Part shown: positions 8,900 to 17,338 of the stretch, piece by piece
Numbering within the stretch: the stretch's first letter is position 1
Layout of the letters: every line of letters begins with the position of its first letter
Source: Lujinxingia vulgaris
GTDB lineage: Bacteria > Myxococcota_A > Bradymonadia > Bradymonadales > Bradymonadaceae
Assembly (NCBI RefSeq): GCF_007997005.1
Contig: NZ_VOSL01000010.1
Coordinates: 1-64,000, forward strand
Direction of reading: 5' to 3'
DNA: 64,000 bases
Translations under genes and position numbers: made by a program
The notes under the pieces: model-generated
What the model saw: the letters and a program-made list of their open reading frames with translations, nothing else
Database searches by the model: none
Told to the model about the DNA's origin: nothing

Positions 8900-10033
8900 A
8901 TGCGTCATCTCTCCTCCATCGGCACGCTCACCCTCCTCGTCGCCCTGCTCGGCGCCTGCGGCGATAACGGCCCGCGACGCGGCGAACCCACCGACACCGG
9001 CATCATCGACATCATCGACGTCGGCGACACCGACGCTCTCGACACCGACATCGAGGTTCCTGATGCGGACGCCGACGATCTCGACGCCGACGCCAATGCA
9101 CCCGACGCCGATGCCGACGAGCGCGACACCGACGTTGAAGAGCCCGACGCTGACGCCGATGACCTCGACGCCGATCAGCCCGACGCTGACGCTGACGAAC
9201 CCGACGCCGATCTGCCCGATGCCGACGCCGATGAACCGGACGCCGATGAACCGGACGCCGACGCCGACGAACCCGACGCCGATGCCGATGAACCGGACGC
9301 CGACGCCGACGAACCCGACGCCGACGCCGATCTGCCCGACGAGGGCTGGAGCTGCCACCCCGACGCCCCCCTCGACCAGACCCGCTACACCCACCTCGAA
9401 GGCGCCTCCGACCAGACCTTAAAAAACGGCCTCTTCCTGCTCGTCGACGGCCACACCTTCTACGATTACTCCGGCGCCCGCGACTTCATGTACGCCACAG
9501 TCGACGGCATCGACACCCAACCCGACGGCTTCATTCACTGCCCCTACACCGGCCGCCTGGCCACCGCCGACGGCTCCCGCACCCCCGACGGCTTCAACAC
9601 CGAGCACTCCTGGCCCCGCTCCGACGGCGCCCAGAATCCGCCCCCCGAGAGCGACATCCACCACCTCTACCCCACCTGGATGGCCTCCAACTCCGCGCGC
9701 GCAAGCCACGAGTTCGGCAACACCAACTGCACCTCCAACTGCTCCTGGCAGGAGGGCGGCTCCAAACTCGGTCCGGGAACCGACGGCCGCTCCCCGGTCT
9801 TTGAAGTCCGCATCGAGAACCGCGGCGACATCGCCCGCGCTCACTTCTACTTCTCGGTCCGCTACGGCCTGCCCATCTCCGCGCAGGAGGAAGTCGTCCT
9901 GCGCCAGTGGCATTGCGAGGATCCCCCCGACGCCTGGGAGCGCCTGCGCAACGACCGCGTCGAGCTCGTGCAACAAAACCGCAACCCCTTCATCGACCGC
10001 CCCGACTTCGTCGACCACATCGCCGACTTCTAA
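8900..10033 (+). CDS. Endonuclease I family lipoprotein (second of tandem pair)
   Basis: This 377-residue paralogue of the preceding gene has a lipoprotein signal ending LLGAC (cysteine about residue 21). A linker of about 110 residues follows, built almost only from Asp, Ala, Glu and Pro (DADADEPDAD repeats). The nuclease domain shows NTEHSWPRS (about 232), SDIHHLYPTW, NSARASHEFGNT and ARAHFYFSVRYG, equivalent to the active-site and metal-binding segments of the first copy. The domains are similar throughout, but the linkers differ in repeat type and length, so the linkers have evolved separately after duplication. The extreme negative charge of the linker would keep the catalytic domain extended away from the membrane. 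Confidence 0.9.
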   Translation: MRHLSSIGTLTLLVALLGACGDNGPRRGEPTDTGIIDIIDVGDTDALDTDIEVPDADADDLDADANAPDADADERDTDVEEPDADADDLDADQPDADADEPDADLPDADADEPDADEPDADADEPDADADEPDADADEPDADADLPDEGWSCHPDAPLDQTRYTHLEGASDQTLKNGLFLLVDGHTFYDYSGARDFMYATVDGIDTQPDGFIHCPYTGRLATADGSRTPDGFNTEHSWPRSDGAQNPPPESDIHHLYPTWMASNSARASHEFGNTNCTSNCSWQEGGSKLGPGTDGRSPVFEVRIENRGDIARAHFYFSVRYGLPISAQEEVVLRQWHCEDPPDAWERLRNDRVELVQQNRNPFIDRPDFVDHIADF

Positions 10034-10054
10034 CATCGTCGGCTCCAGTACAAC

Positions 10055-10094
10055 ATCGAAGGCCTGGCACCCACCTCGGTGCCAGGCCTTCGAT
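10055..10094 (+). terminator. 17-bp hairpin made from inverted core repeats, after endonuclease 2
   Basis: ATCGAAGGCCTGGCACC pairs perfectly with GGTGCCAGGCCTTCGAT across a 6-nt loop, 21 nt beyond the stop. The arms are the core of the tandem arrays in opposite orientation. No clear T-run follows (CTTCTTGATC). A terminator or 3'-end stabilising hairpin is likely. Confidence 0.7.
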
Positions 10095-10109
10095 CTTCTT
10101 GATCATCAT

Positions 10110-10172
10110 GATCGAACGCCTGGCACCCGATCATTTCGATCACACCCATGATCGAACGCCTGGCACCCGATC
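10110..10172 (+). repeat. Two-copy core repeat
   Basis: Two perfect 23-bp cores start at 10110 and 10150, 40 bp apart, just beyond the inverted-repeat hairpin. The remaining sequence to 10313 shows no further feature. Confidence 0.9.
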
Positions 10173-10313
10173 GTGACATCACCGGATCAACGCACCACAC
10201 CATTGCCCGGGGTGGACATGATTTCCGGCGATGACTATCGTTCCTGCCCACAATGACATGTTCGACGCGTTGTCGATCCTTGAATCAAAAACCATCCTGG
10301 TACGAGACTGCCC

Positions 10314-11603
10314 ATGCGCTCTTTGCTCGCTTCGCCTCTTCGCCGCGCCCTGGCCATCTTCCTGATCGCCGCGCTCCTCATCCCCACCGGCTGCCAACGC
10401 ACCCCCGAAGACCTGGAAGTCTGGCGCACCGCCAAAGGCGGCACCGAGCAGCTGACCACCTGGGCCGAGAGCGAAGAGGAGCCCCTGGAGGTGCGCGTTC
10501 GCGCCGTGCAGATCCTCATCGAGGAGGGTGAGCACGCCCGCATCCCCCGCACCCTCGACCGCGTCGAAGATGAAGCTGCCCGCCAGGCCATGGCCGACGG
10601 CGCCATCCCCACCATCGAGACGATGTGGGCCGCCAACGACATCCCCGAGCTCACCGAAGAGATGAAGGAGCAGGGCGCCGAGCTCGTTATCGGCGACTCC
10701 AAGTCCACCCGCGCCAAAGACGCCGCTTACATGCTCTACCCCTACTTAAGCGAGGGCGCGCAGCAGAAAGCCCAGGCCATCCTCAAAGCCTGGCTTGAAA
10801 AAGACCTCGAGCTACGCGACCAGCTCGGCGACGCCACCGTCGCCCAGATCGTCCCCCTGGCCGGCGACGGCGCCGTCGAACTCGTCGCCCCCTGGCTCAA
10901 AGAGACCTTCCAGCCCGGCCGTATCGCCGCCGCCATGCGCGAGTTCGTCCCCGAAGAAGATCAGGGCCCCCTCGACGCCGCCCTGGCCGAGCGCGCCCGC
11001 GAAGAGCACCCCGAGCTCAAACGCGATCTTCCCCAGGCCATCTTCAACGCCAATACCGCCGAGGCCGCCCCCTACTTTGAGTTCGCCATCTTCGACGAAA
11101 ACACCTCCACCGAGCACATCCAGGCCGCCATGGAGGCCCTGGCCCGCGTCAAAGGCAAAGACGCCACCGAGACCTACCAGAAGATCATCACCGAGCGCCC
11201 CGGCCTGATGCGCTGGGTCGCCGCCAACTACATCATCGACACGCAGAAGCGTGAGAGCCTCCCGCTCATCGCCTCCGCCCTGCCCACCACCACCGAGGGC
11301 TGGGACATCCCCCGCGAAGACAGCTTTGAAGCGGCCACCTCCCAGGTCTGCAACCTCTACAAAGGCACCATGGAGCGCGAGAAAGTCACCGACTTTGAGC
11401 CCATCATCAAAGAACTCCTCGCCATGGAGAGCTGGCCCGCCCAGACCCTGGGCGTGGTCTGCGCCGGTGTCACCAACGCCACCTCCCTTCAGCCCGATGT
11501 CGCCGCCCTGAGTGGCGAACGCCAACGCCTCCCCGGCTGGAGCAGCCGCACCACCCTGGGCCAGCTCGCCAGCCAGATCGCCTCCGCGCTCGAAGAGACC
11601 TGA
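10314..11603 (+). CDS. Helical-repeat lipoprotein of unknown function
   Basis: This 429-residue protein has a lipoprotein signal (RRALAIFLIAALLIPTGC, cysteine about residue 27). The rest is strongly alpha-helical and acidic, with short helical pairs reminiscent of HEAT-like repeats (for example TWAESEEEPLEVRVRAVQIL and ALARVKGKDATETYQKII). No catalytic motif is visible. The fold suggests a scaffold or binding protein facing the periplasm. I do not recognise a named family. It stands alone on the plus strand, with a core-repeat hairpin directly after its stop. Confidence 0.75.
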   Translation: MRSLLASPLRRALAIFLIAALLIPTGCQRTPEDLEVWRTAKGGTEQLTTWAESEEEPLEVRVRAVQILIEEGEHARIPRTLDRVEDEAARQAMADGAIPTIETMWAANDIPELTEEMKEQGAELVIGDSKSTRAKDAAYMLYPYLSEGAQQKAQAILKAWLEKDLELRDQLGDATVAQIVPLAGDGAVELVAPWLKETFQPGRIAAAMREFVPEEDQGPLDAALAERAREEHPELKRDLPQAIFNANTAEAAPYFEFAIFDENTSTEHIQAAMEALARVKGKDATETYQKIITERPGLMRWVAANYIIDTQKRESLPLIASALPTTTEGWDIPREDSFEAATSQVCNLYKGTMEREKVTDFEPIIKELLAMESWPAQTLGVVCAGVTNATSLQPDVAALSGERQRLPGWSSRTTLGQLASQIASALEET

Positions 11604-11639
11604 TCCCCATCACATCACCCCCGCCTCCCCGGAGGCCCC

Positions 11640-11675
11640 CGAAGGCCTGGCACCCATCTCGGTGCCAGGCCTTCG
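11640..11675 (+). terminator. 15-bp hairpin made from inverted core repeats
   Basis: CGAAGGCCTGGCACC pairs with GGTGCCAGGCCTTCG across a 6-nt loop, 36 nt after the stop of the helical lipoprotein. It is the same design as the hairpin at 10055. Confidence 0.7.
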
Positions 11676-11703
11676 CGCATGTCCGGCTTCTCATCCCCTC
11701 ACC

Positions 11704-12037
11704 CGGCACCCGATCTTGAGCAACAGGTTCGTACGCCTGGCACCCGATCTTGAGCAACATGTTCGAACGCCTGGCACCCGATCGTAGCCAACATGTTCGA
11801 ACGCCTGGCACCCGTTCCTGGCTGGCTGTTCGAACGCCTGGCACCCGATCTTGAGGAACATGTTCGAATGCCTGGCACCCGATCTTGAGCAGCACCCGAT
11901 CTTGAGCAACAGGTTCGAACGCCTGGCACCCGATCTTGAGCAACAGGTTCGAACGCCTGGCACCCGATCTTGAGCAACAGGTTCGAACGCCTGGCACCCG
12001 ATCTTGAGCAACAGGTTCGAATGCCTGGCACCCGATC
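11704..12037 (+). repeat. Tandem repeat array (9 units) with TTGAGCAACAG-type spacers
   Basis: Nine cores start at 11727, 11761, 11795, 11829, 11863, 11913, 11947, 11981 and 12015. A partial unit opens the array at about 11704. A half-unit (GCACCCGATC, about 11892) interrupts the 34-bp period. The cores here mostly begin GTTCGAACG and the spacers are variants of TTGAGCAACAG, different from the other arrays. It fills most of the gap between the helical lipoprotein and the sigma factor. Confidence 0.95.
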
Positions 12038-12140
12038 GTCTCGAACCTCCACACCATCTCCTCACGCGATTTGTCCTCGTGCGCGGATGCGTTAAACTCG
12101 CCATCGCACCACCCCCGATCCCCCTCGCCACGCGAGCGCC

Positions 12141-12827
12141 ATGCTCTTCGCCGTCATCAAATCCCTGCTCGGCCGCCGCCCCTCCGGCGACGCCGCCGAA
12201 CCGCGGCTCGACGAGCTGAGCGACGAAGAACTGATGACCCGCTACGCCGGTGGCAACCAGCAGGCCTTTGCGCTGCTCGTTACCCGCCACCAGGGCCCCC
12301 TCTACAACTTTATTCTGCGCAGCTGCCGCCAGCCTCCCCTGGCCGACGAACTCCTCCAGGAGACCTTCCTGCGCATCATCAAGAGCGCCGGCTCCTATTC
12401 ACCCGACGCAAAATTCACCACCTGGGCCTACACCATCGCCCGCAACCTCTGCATCGACCACGCCAGAAAGCACAACCGCGCCCACACCCTCTCCTTGCAA
12501 AACAGTCTGGGCGACGATGAAGGGGCGACCCACCAGGACGCCCTCGTCGACGAACACGCTCGCTCGGCCTCCGTCGACCACGACCGCCTCATCTTCCGCG
12601 ACCGTCTCGACCAGGCTTTGGCTAACCTCCCCGAAGATCAGCGCGAGGTCTTTATCCTGCGCGAGATCTCCGGACTGAAGTTTCGCGAGATCGCCGACAT
12701 GCTCGACTGCCCCGTACCCACCATCAAAAGCCGCATGCGTTATGCCCTTCAAACCCTGCGCGGCGAACTCGCCGACTTCGCCTCCCGCAGCTTTGACGCC
12801 GACGAAGCCTCCGAGATGTTGCCCTGA
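12141..12827 (+). CDS. ECF-type RNA polymerase sigma factor
   Basis: This 228-residue sigma-70-family factor has region 2 at about 30-115 (LMTRYAGGNQQAFALLVTRH, ADELLQETFLRIIKSAGSY, KFTTWAYTIARNLCIDHARK). A variable linker follows. Region 4 lies at about 160-215 (LANLPEDQREVFILREISGLKFREIADMLDCPVPTIKSRM) and contains the helix-turn-helix for the -35 element. It would direct RNA polymerase to a small stress or envelope regulon. The next gene, 114 bp downstream on the same strand, looks like its membrane anti-sigma factor, the usual arrangement for ECF systems. Its target promoters cannot be read from this window. Confidence 0.93.
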   Translation: MLFAVIKSLLGRRPSGDAAEPRLDELSDEELMTRYAGGNQQAFALLVTRHQGPLYNFILRSCRQPPLADELLQETFLRIIKSAGSYSPDAKFTTWAYTIARNLCIDHARKHNRAHTLSLQNSLGDDEGATHQDALVDEHARSASVDHDRLIFRDRLDQALANLPEDQREVFILREISGLKFREIADMLDCPVPTIKSRMRYALQTLRGELADFASRSFDADEASEMLP

Positions 12828-12941
12828 CGGACCCGCCGACACGGGAATTAGATCTTTTCAACACCCCTTGCGTTTACAGAATCAGAACCCGCCCTCACCG
12901 GGCGCTAACCCAACGACTTCTCCCTCACGGACCTTCTTGCG

Positions 12942-14273
12942 ATGAGCGCGCACGCCCCCGACGACAAACTCCTCGACCTCCTCTACGGCGAACTTCCGCC
13001 CGAAGAGGCCCGAGCGCTGCGCGCCGAGCTCGACGCCGACCCCGAACGGCGAGCGACCTATGAGGAGCTGCGCGCGTCGCGGGAGCTTATCGCTCAGCAC
13101 ACCTCCCAGCCTGCCCGCGTCCCCTCCGCGCTGACCGACCGCATCCTGGAAGACGCCCGCACCCACGCGCCCTCCCCCACCCGCTCCGCTCCCGACCCTC
13201 GCCAGTCCCTCTGGCGTCGCGCCTGGCACAGCCCGGGCTTTCGCCAGAGCCTCGTCGCCGCCGCGCTGCTCGTCGGCGTCGCCGGAATCCTGCGCGCCCT
13301 GCAACTCGACACCGCCCCCCGCTCCCACGATCCCCTGGCCGAGCACGGCATGGCCGCCCCCGTCTCCTTTGAGACCTCCACCCCCGAGCCCACTGAAAGC
13401 GCCGAAAGCGCCGAACAGGAAGCGACGCCTGCCGACGACGAAGTCGCCCCCCCCGCCGAGCACGCAACCTCCGAAGGCGCCACCTCTGAAGCCGCCGACG
13501 CCATCAAAGCCGAATCGCCGGCCTCCACCCGCGCGAAAAGCGCTGGGCCTCAACAGGCCCGCGAAGGCGCCGCATCGATCGTCACCACCGATCAGCCCCC
13601 GGCGCGCGCAGCCGAACCACGTCCTGGCCGCGAACCCCGCGCCAGCCGCCGCGCCGAAGCCTCCGACACCTCCATGACCGACCTCTCCACCGGCAGCGCC
13701 CCTCGTGCCCGCCAACGCGCCGCGTCTGCACCCACGGCCGCCGGCCGCGGCCTCAGAAGCGGTGCTGGCATCGGTGGCAACGGGGGCATCGGCGCAAACA
13801 CCGCCCCGGAAGCCCCCCGCGAGCATGACGACGCCTTCGCCCGCGCAGAGGACCGACGCGACGCCGCACCGATGCGCGAGCGCGCCGAAGCCCCCTCGGA
13901 GGAACTCGCCCCCCTGGCAACCTCCGAAGGCACAGCTCTTAAACGGCGCGCCGCTTCTCCCTCCGCGGCCAACGCGCTCGCCGATGGCGAGGCCGCCCCG
14001 TCGAGCGCCGAAGCCGAGGTCGCCGATGAGCTCGCCGCGCCCCCTCTCTCCCCGCTGCAACGCGCCCGACAGGCCCGCGCCAACAACGACGCCGACGCCA
14101 CACTCACACTGGCCACCAGCGCCCTCTCCTCAGAACGCAGCCCCCGCGCACGCGCCGAAGCCTACGCCCTCATCGCCTGGGCCCACACGCAACTCGGTGA
14201 CGACGAAGCCGCGCAACAGGCCCTCGACCAGCAAGCCTCGATCCTTCGCGAACTCGACGCATCCACCCCCTGA
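12942..14273 (+). CDS. Probable membrane anti-sigma factor with long periplasmic region
   Basis: The N-terminus (DDKLLDLLYGELPPEEARALRAEL, about residues 7-30) has the look of a small cytosolic anti-sigma helix bundle, but the zinc-binding His-x3-Cys-x2-Cys motif is absent. A single membrane segment lies at about residues 102-116 (SLVAAALLVGVAGIL). The following ~250 residues are low-complexity Ala/Glu/Pro/Arg, and the last ~80 (ARQARANNDADATLTLATSA onward) resemble two TPR helices. The role is inferred from position behind the ECF sigma gene and from topology. The stop codon TGA overlaps the first GATC of the repeat array beginning at 14272. Confidence 0.7.
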   Translation: MSAHAPDDKLLDLLYGELPPEEARALRAELDADPERRATYEELRASRELIAQHTSQPARVPSALTDRILEDARTHAPSPTRSAPDPRQSLWRRAWHSPGFRQSLVAAALLVGVAGILRALQLDTAPRSHDPLAEHGMAAPVSFETSTPEPTESAESAEQEATPADDEVAPPAEHATSEGATSEAADAIKAESPASTRAKSAGPQQAREGAASIVTTDQPPARAAEPRPGREPRASRRAEASDTSMTDLSTGSAPRARQRAASAPTAAGRGLRSGAGIGGNGGIGANTAPEAPREHDDAFARAEDRRDAAPMRERAEAPSEELAPLATSEGTALKRRAASPSAANALADGEAAPSSAEAEVADELAAPPLSPLQRARQARANNDADATLTLATSALSSERSPRARAEAYALIAWAHTQLGDDEAAQQALDQQASILRELDASTP

Positions 14274-14498
14274 TCGAACGCCTGGCACCCGATCCTCTCA
14301 GGCGCGATCGAACGCCTGGCACCCGATCCTCTCAGGCGCGATCGAACGCCTGGCACCCGATCCGCTCAGTCGTGTTCGAACGCCCGGCACCCGATCCGCT
14401 CAGTCGTGTTCGAACGCCTGGCACCCGATCCTCTCAGGCGCGATCGAACGCCTGGCACCCGATCTTCCACAACAGGTTCGAACGCCTGGCACCCGATC
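14272..14498 (+). repeat. Tandem repeat array (7 units) overlapping a stop codon
   Basis: Seven cores with an exact 34-bp period start at 14272, 14306, 14340, 14374, 14408, 14442 and 14476. Spacers are CTCTCAGGCGC or CGCTCAGTCGT, with one TTCCACAACAG. The first core starts inside the TGA stop of the anti-sigma gene. The array ends about 20 bp before the rplL terminator. Confidence 0.95.
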
Positions 14499-14517
14499 GC
14501 CTCCCTCCTCCCCGCAC

Positions 14518-14553
14518 AAAAAAACCCCGATGCCACAACGGGCATCGGGGTTT
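14518..14553 (-). terminator. Rho-independent terminator of rplL
   Basis: On the minus strand AAACCCCGATGCC pairs with GGCATCGGGGTTT around a short loop, and the stem runs into TTTTTTT. It lies about 50 bp after the rplL stop and ends the ribosomal operon there. Confidence 0.9.
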
Positions 14554-14601
14554 CGCTACCTTCTAACTTCAAGAATCACGCTCCCTCCCGGGAGCAGGTG
14601 A

Positions 14602-14982
14602 TTACTTGAGTTCGACGGTGGCGCCGACTTCTTCAAGGGCAGCCTTGACCTTCTCGGCCTCATCCTTCTCCACGCCTTCTTTGACGGTCGAGGGCGCGCC
14701 TTCGACCAGATCCTTGGCGTCCTTAAGACCCAGACCGGTGAGCTCGCGGACGGCCTTGATGACCTTGATCTTCTGGTCGCCGAAGCTGGCCAGAACGACG
14801 TCGAATTCGGTCTGCTCAGCGGCAGCTTCCGCACCACCCGGGCCGGCAGCCATCATCACCGGAGCAGCAGCGGCGGCGCTCACGCCCCACTTCTCTTCCA
14901 GCTCTTCGACAAGACCGGCAAGGTCCATCACGCTCATGTTGCTAAGAAACTCAACGACTTGCTCTTTGGTGACATCAGCCAT
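14602..14982 (-). CDS. rplL: 50S ribosomal protein L7/L12
   Basis: The protein has 126 residues, a normal length. The N-terminal dimerisation helices ([25 protein letters not shown]) are followed by an Ala-rich hinge (about residues 35-55). The C-terminal factor-binding domain carries [20 protein letters not shown] and [15 protein letters not shown]. It forms the stalk that recruits elongation factors to the ribosome. It follows rplJ by 82 bp, as usual. A strong terminator follows, and then a convergent gene, so rpoB and rpoC are not the next genes. Confidence 0.98.
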   Translation of the reverse strand: MADVTKEQVVEFLSNMSVMDLAGLVEELEEKWGVSAAAAAPVMMAAGPGGAEAAAEQTEFDVVLASFGDQKIKVIKAVRELTGLGLKDAKDLVEGAPSTVKEGVEKDEAEKVKAALEEVGATVELK

Positions 14983-15064
14983 GGTGTTCTCTCCTTAAGT
15001 GCTCGCCAGCACGCGAGCTTTTCTGGTGTGTTTCGTAATGGGTGAAGAGGTCGTCCCTCTCCGA

Positions 15065-15589
15065 TCAGGCGCTCTGCTCGATGTCCTGCTTGCGGGCCGT
15101 AAGAACCTGCAAGAAGGAGGTCGGCGCGGCGTTGAGCGTGCGAACAAACTTGGTGGGCACCGCCGTGAACAGGCTGAGCACTTTCGCGCGCAGCTCGTCT
15201 TTGGTCGGCATATCCGCCAGACGCTTGACGCCATCAATATCCAGCGCCGTACCGTCCAGGTAGCCACCACGCACCTCATAGGCGTCGTGATCCTTGGCAA
15301 AGTCTTTGATCACTCGGGCCGGGCTGACTGCATCCTCCGCGCTGAACGCGATGGCCACAGGACCCACAAACATGCCCGAGATCACTTCCATGTCGGTGCC
15401 CGAGATCGCCAGCTTCGCCAGCGTATTCTTGACCACCCGGTACTGAACGCCCTCGGCGCGGAACTTCGAACGAAGTTCGTTGACCGTGTTCACGTCCATA
15501 CCCACATGACTCGCCAGGATGACGGACTTCGCCTGCTCGAGATCGGAGCGGATCGACGCGATTTCTTGTTCTTTTTCCGCGCGATTCAT
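15065..15589 (-). CDS. rplJ: 50S ribosomal protein L10
   Basis: This 174-residue stalk base protein anchors L7/L12 dimers to 23S rRNA. It begins MNRAEKEQEIASIRSDLEQA and contains HVGMDVNTVNELRSKFRAEG, VKNTLAKLAISGTDME and VFVGPVAIAFS-type segments typical of L10. The C-terminal helix that binds L7/L12 is present. GGAG lies upstream of the ATG. A long leader (15590-15770) separates it from rplA, consistent with L10-L12 autoregulation. Confidence 0.98.
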   Translation of the reverse strand: MNRAEKEQEIASIRSDLEQAKSVILASHVGMDVNTVNELRSKFRAEGVQYRVVKNTLAKLAISGTDMEVISGMFVGPVAIAFSAEDAVSPARVIKDFAKDHDAYEVRGGYLDGTALDIDGVKRLADMPTKDELRAKVLSLFTAVPTKFVRTLNAAPTSFLQVLTARKQDIEQSA

Positions 15590-15770
15590 CGCATCTCCTT
15601 AAAGTCTCGCTTCGAACTCCCGCCCGCTTGCCGCGATCCGGAAATTCGACGCCATCCAACAACAAAACCCTCGGCACCGAAGGTGCGGAGGGTCTCAGTC
15701 AACGTCATCCAGTCTGCCGGCAAACACACCGGCACTGCAATCGGTCGCATCTGACAATCTCCGCGGGACA
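15590..15770 (-). promoter_or_regulatory. Candidate L10 leader (rplJL autoregulatory RNA)
   Basis: On the minus strand the 180 nt before rplJ contain a hairpin-rich stretch with GACCCTCCGCACC, a loop, and GGTGCCGAGGGTT forming a strong stem. Other paired blocks lie upstream (GCCGGTG/...GCCGGC). Position and shape agree with the L10 leader, which binds the L10-L12 complex to repress translation. No covariance search was done. Confidence 0.5.
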
Positions 15771-15890
15771 TTAAGAGCGCGCTACGCGCTCACCTGCTTC
15801 TTCGATGTCGAAAGCAACTCTATGTCTTCGCTCCGCGCAAACTCGCACAGACGGAGCGTTATCGCCGGGGTGACCCGACTGACGGCGCTC

Positions 15891-15919
15891 TTCGTAGTCG
15901 AGCCCGAAGGCCCCGTCAA
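15891..15919 (-). promoter_or_regulatory. Candidate sigma-70 promoter for rplJL
   Basis: TTGACG (15914-15919) and TACGAA (15891-15896) are separated by 17 bp on the minus strand, just beyond the rplA terminator. The -10 match is only moderate. Confidence 0.4.
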
Positions 15920-15940
15920 GCACCATGTCCTGCTTTGTAT

Positions 15941-15976
15941 AAAAAAGACGCCGGCCCACCGTGGGCCGGCGCCTTT
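15941..15976 (-). terminator. Rho-independent terminator after rplA
   Basis: On the minus strand GGCGCCGGCCCAC pairs with GTGGGCCGGCGTC almost without loop and runs into TTTTTT. It lies about 10 nt after the rplA stop and splits rplKA from rplJL transcriptionally. Confidence 0.9.
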
Positions 15977-15985
15977 TCATCGATC

Positions 15986-16687
15986 TTAGAGCATGTCGCG
16001 GGCAAACGAGGTGTCCAGCTTGACCGAGGGGCTCATCGTCGAGCTCAGCGCGATGCTCTTGAAGTACGGCGCCTTCGAGCTGGCCGGCTTCAGAGACGCA
16101 AGCATCTTGAGCAGCGCCACGACGTTCTCCTGGAGCTTGTCCGCATCAAAGCTGGTGCGGCCCACGCCGATGTGGATGATGCCGCCCTTGTCCACGCGGA
16201 ACTCCACGCGACCGGCTTTGAGCTCTTTGACGATCTTGGCCACGTCGAAGGTCACCGTGCCGGCCTTCGGGTTGGGCATAAGACCACGCGGCCCGAGCAC
16301 ACGACCGATACGACCGACCTGGCCCATCATGTCCGGGGTGGCCACGGTGACGTCCCAGTCGGTCCAGCCGCCGTTGATCTTCTCGATCAGCTCGTCGCTT
16401 CCCACAAAGTCCGCGCCGGCTTCTTCGGCCTCTTTGGCCTTCTCGCCCTTGGCGAAGACCAGCACGCGGGTGTCTTTGCCGATACCGTGGGGCAGCGACA
16501 CAGCACCACGAACCATCTGGTCGGCGTGACGGGGGTTGACGTTAAGGTTGATCGCCGCGTCGACCGACTCGTCGAACTTCGCAAACGACATCTCTTTGAC
16601 CAGCGAGACGGCTTCTTCGAGCTCGTAACGCTTCAGGTTATCGACCTTCGCCGACGCCGCTGCGTACTTCTTTCCGCGCTTAGCCAT
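15986..16687 (-). CDS. rplA: 50S ribosomal protein L1
   Basis: This 233-residue L1-stalk protein shows [59 protein letters not shown] and [14 protein letters not shown], all conserved L1 blocks. L1 moves deacylated tRNA out of the E site and also represses its own mRNA. It overlaps the rplK stop by 8 bp, which implies translational coupling. The operon order rplK-rplA is the standard one. Confidence 0.98.
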   Translation of the reverse strand: MAKRGKKYAAASAKVDNLKRYELEEAVSLVKEMSFAKFDESVDAAINLNVNPRHADQMVRGAVSLPHGIGKDTRVLVFAKGEKAKEAEEAGADFVGSDELIEKINGGWTDWDVTVATPDMMGQVGRIGRVLGPRGLMPNPKAGTVTFDVAKIVKELKAGRVEFRVDKGGIIHIGVGRTSFDADKLQENVVALLKMLASLKPASSKAPYFKSIALSSTMSPSVKLDTSFARDML

Positions 16688-17123
16688 TATCCACCTCCAT
16701 ACCGATCACATCCACACCCATCGAACGACACGTCCCGGCCACCGTACGCGCGGCCGCGTCAATGTCATCGGTCGTCAGGTCGGGGAGCTTGATCTCCGCG
16801 ATCTTCTTGACCTGCTCATAGGTGAGCTGACCCACCTTATCGCGGTTCGGCACGCCGGAGCCCGAGGGAATCCCCAGCTCCTTGAGCACCAGCACCGCCG
16901 CCGGCGGGGTCTTGGTGATGAAGTCGAACGAGCGGTCGCCGTACACCGTGATCACAACCGGAATGATCATCCCGGGCTGATCCTGAGTCCGCGCGTTAAA
17001 CGCCTTGCAGAACTCCATGATGTTAACGCCGTGCTGGCCCAACGCCGGACCGACGGGCGGCGAGGGGTTCGCCTTGCCCGCAGGTACCTGCAGCTTGATC
17101 TGTCCTACGACTTTCTTAGCCAT
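16680..17123 (-). CDS. rplK: 50S ribosomal protein L11
   Basis: This 147-residue L11 contains the N-terminal [22 protein letters not shown] block with its Pro-rich linker and the C-terminal rRNA-binding domain (ELGIPSGSG...[29 protein letters not shown]). L11 forms the GTPase-associated centre and is needed for RelA activation. AGAGGAG lies 7 bp before the ATG. Two terminator-like hairpins lie in the 215-bp gap behind nusG. Confidence 0.98.
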   Translation of the reverse strand: MAKKVVGQIKLQVPAGKANPSPPVGPALGQHGVNIMEFCKAFNARTQDQPGMIIPVVITVYGDRSFDFITKTPPAAVLVLKELGIPSGSGVPNRDKVGQLTYEQVKKIAEIKLPDLTTDDIDAAARTVAGTCRSMGVDVIGMEVDNG

Positions 17124-17199
17124 GATTCTCCTCTTCTCCGCCCGTCTTCTGCGGACGTGCAGTCAGCGTCTGCCTCTCATCAGGTGACCTCACCCGACG

Positions 17200-17268
17200 T
17201 GGCAGACTCCTGCCATAAAAAATCCCCGACCCTTCTGCCTGGCCACAATGGCCACAGCCGGTGCGGGG
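17200..17268 (-). terminator. Terminator-like hairpin and small stem in the rplK leader
   Basis: On the minus strand CCCCGCACC pairs with GGTCGGGG around an inner TGGCCA-TTG-TGGCCA stem, and ATTTTTT follows. Directly after this TGGCAG-GAGT-CTGCCA forms another stem (17200-17215). It could be an attenuator or an L1-binding leader controlling rplKA. Confidence 0.5.
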
Positions 17269-17284
17269 AGCGCTCAACTACAAC

Positions 17285-17316
17285 AAAAAAAGCGCCGGAT
17301 CAAGGACCCGACGCTT
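17285..17316 (-). terminator. Terminator after nusG
   Basis: On the minus strand AAGCGTCGG pairs with CCGGCGCTT around a short loop and runs into TTTTTTT, about 23 nt beyond the nusG stop. Confidence 0.75.
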
Positions 17317-17338
17317 CTTTCTTTCATCGTCGTGCGAC

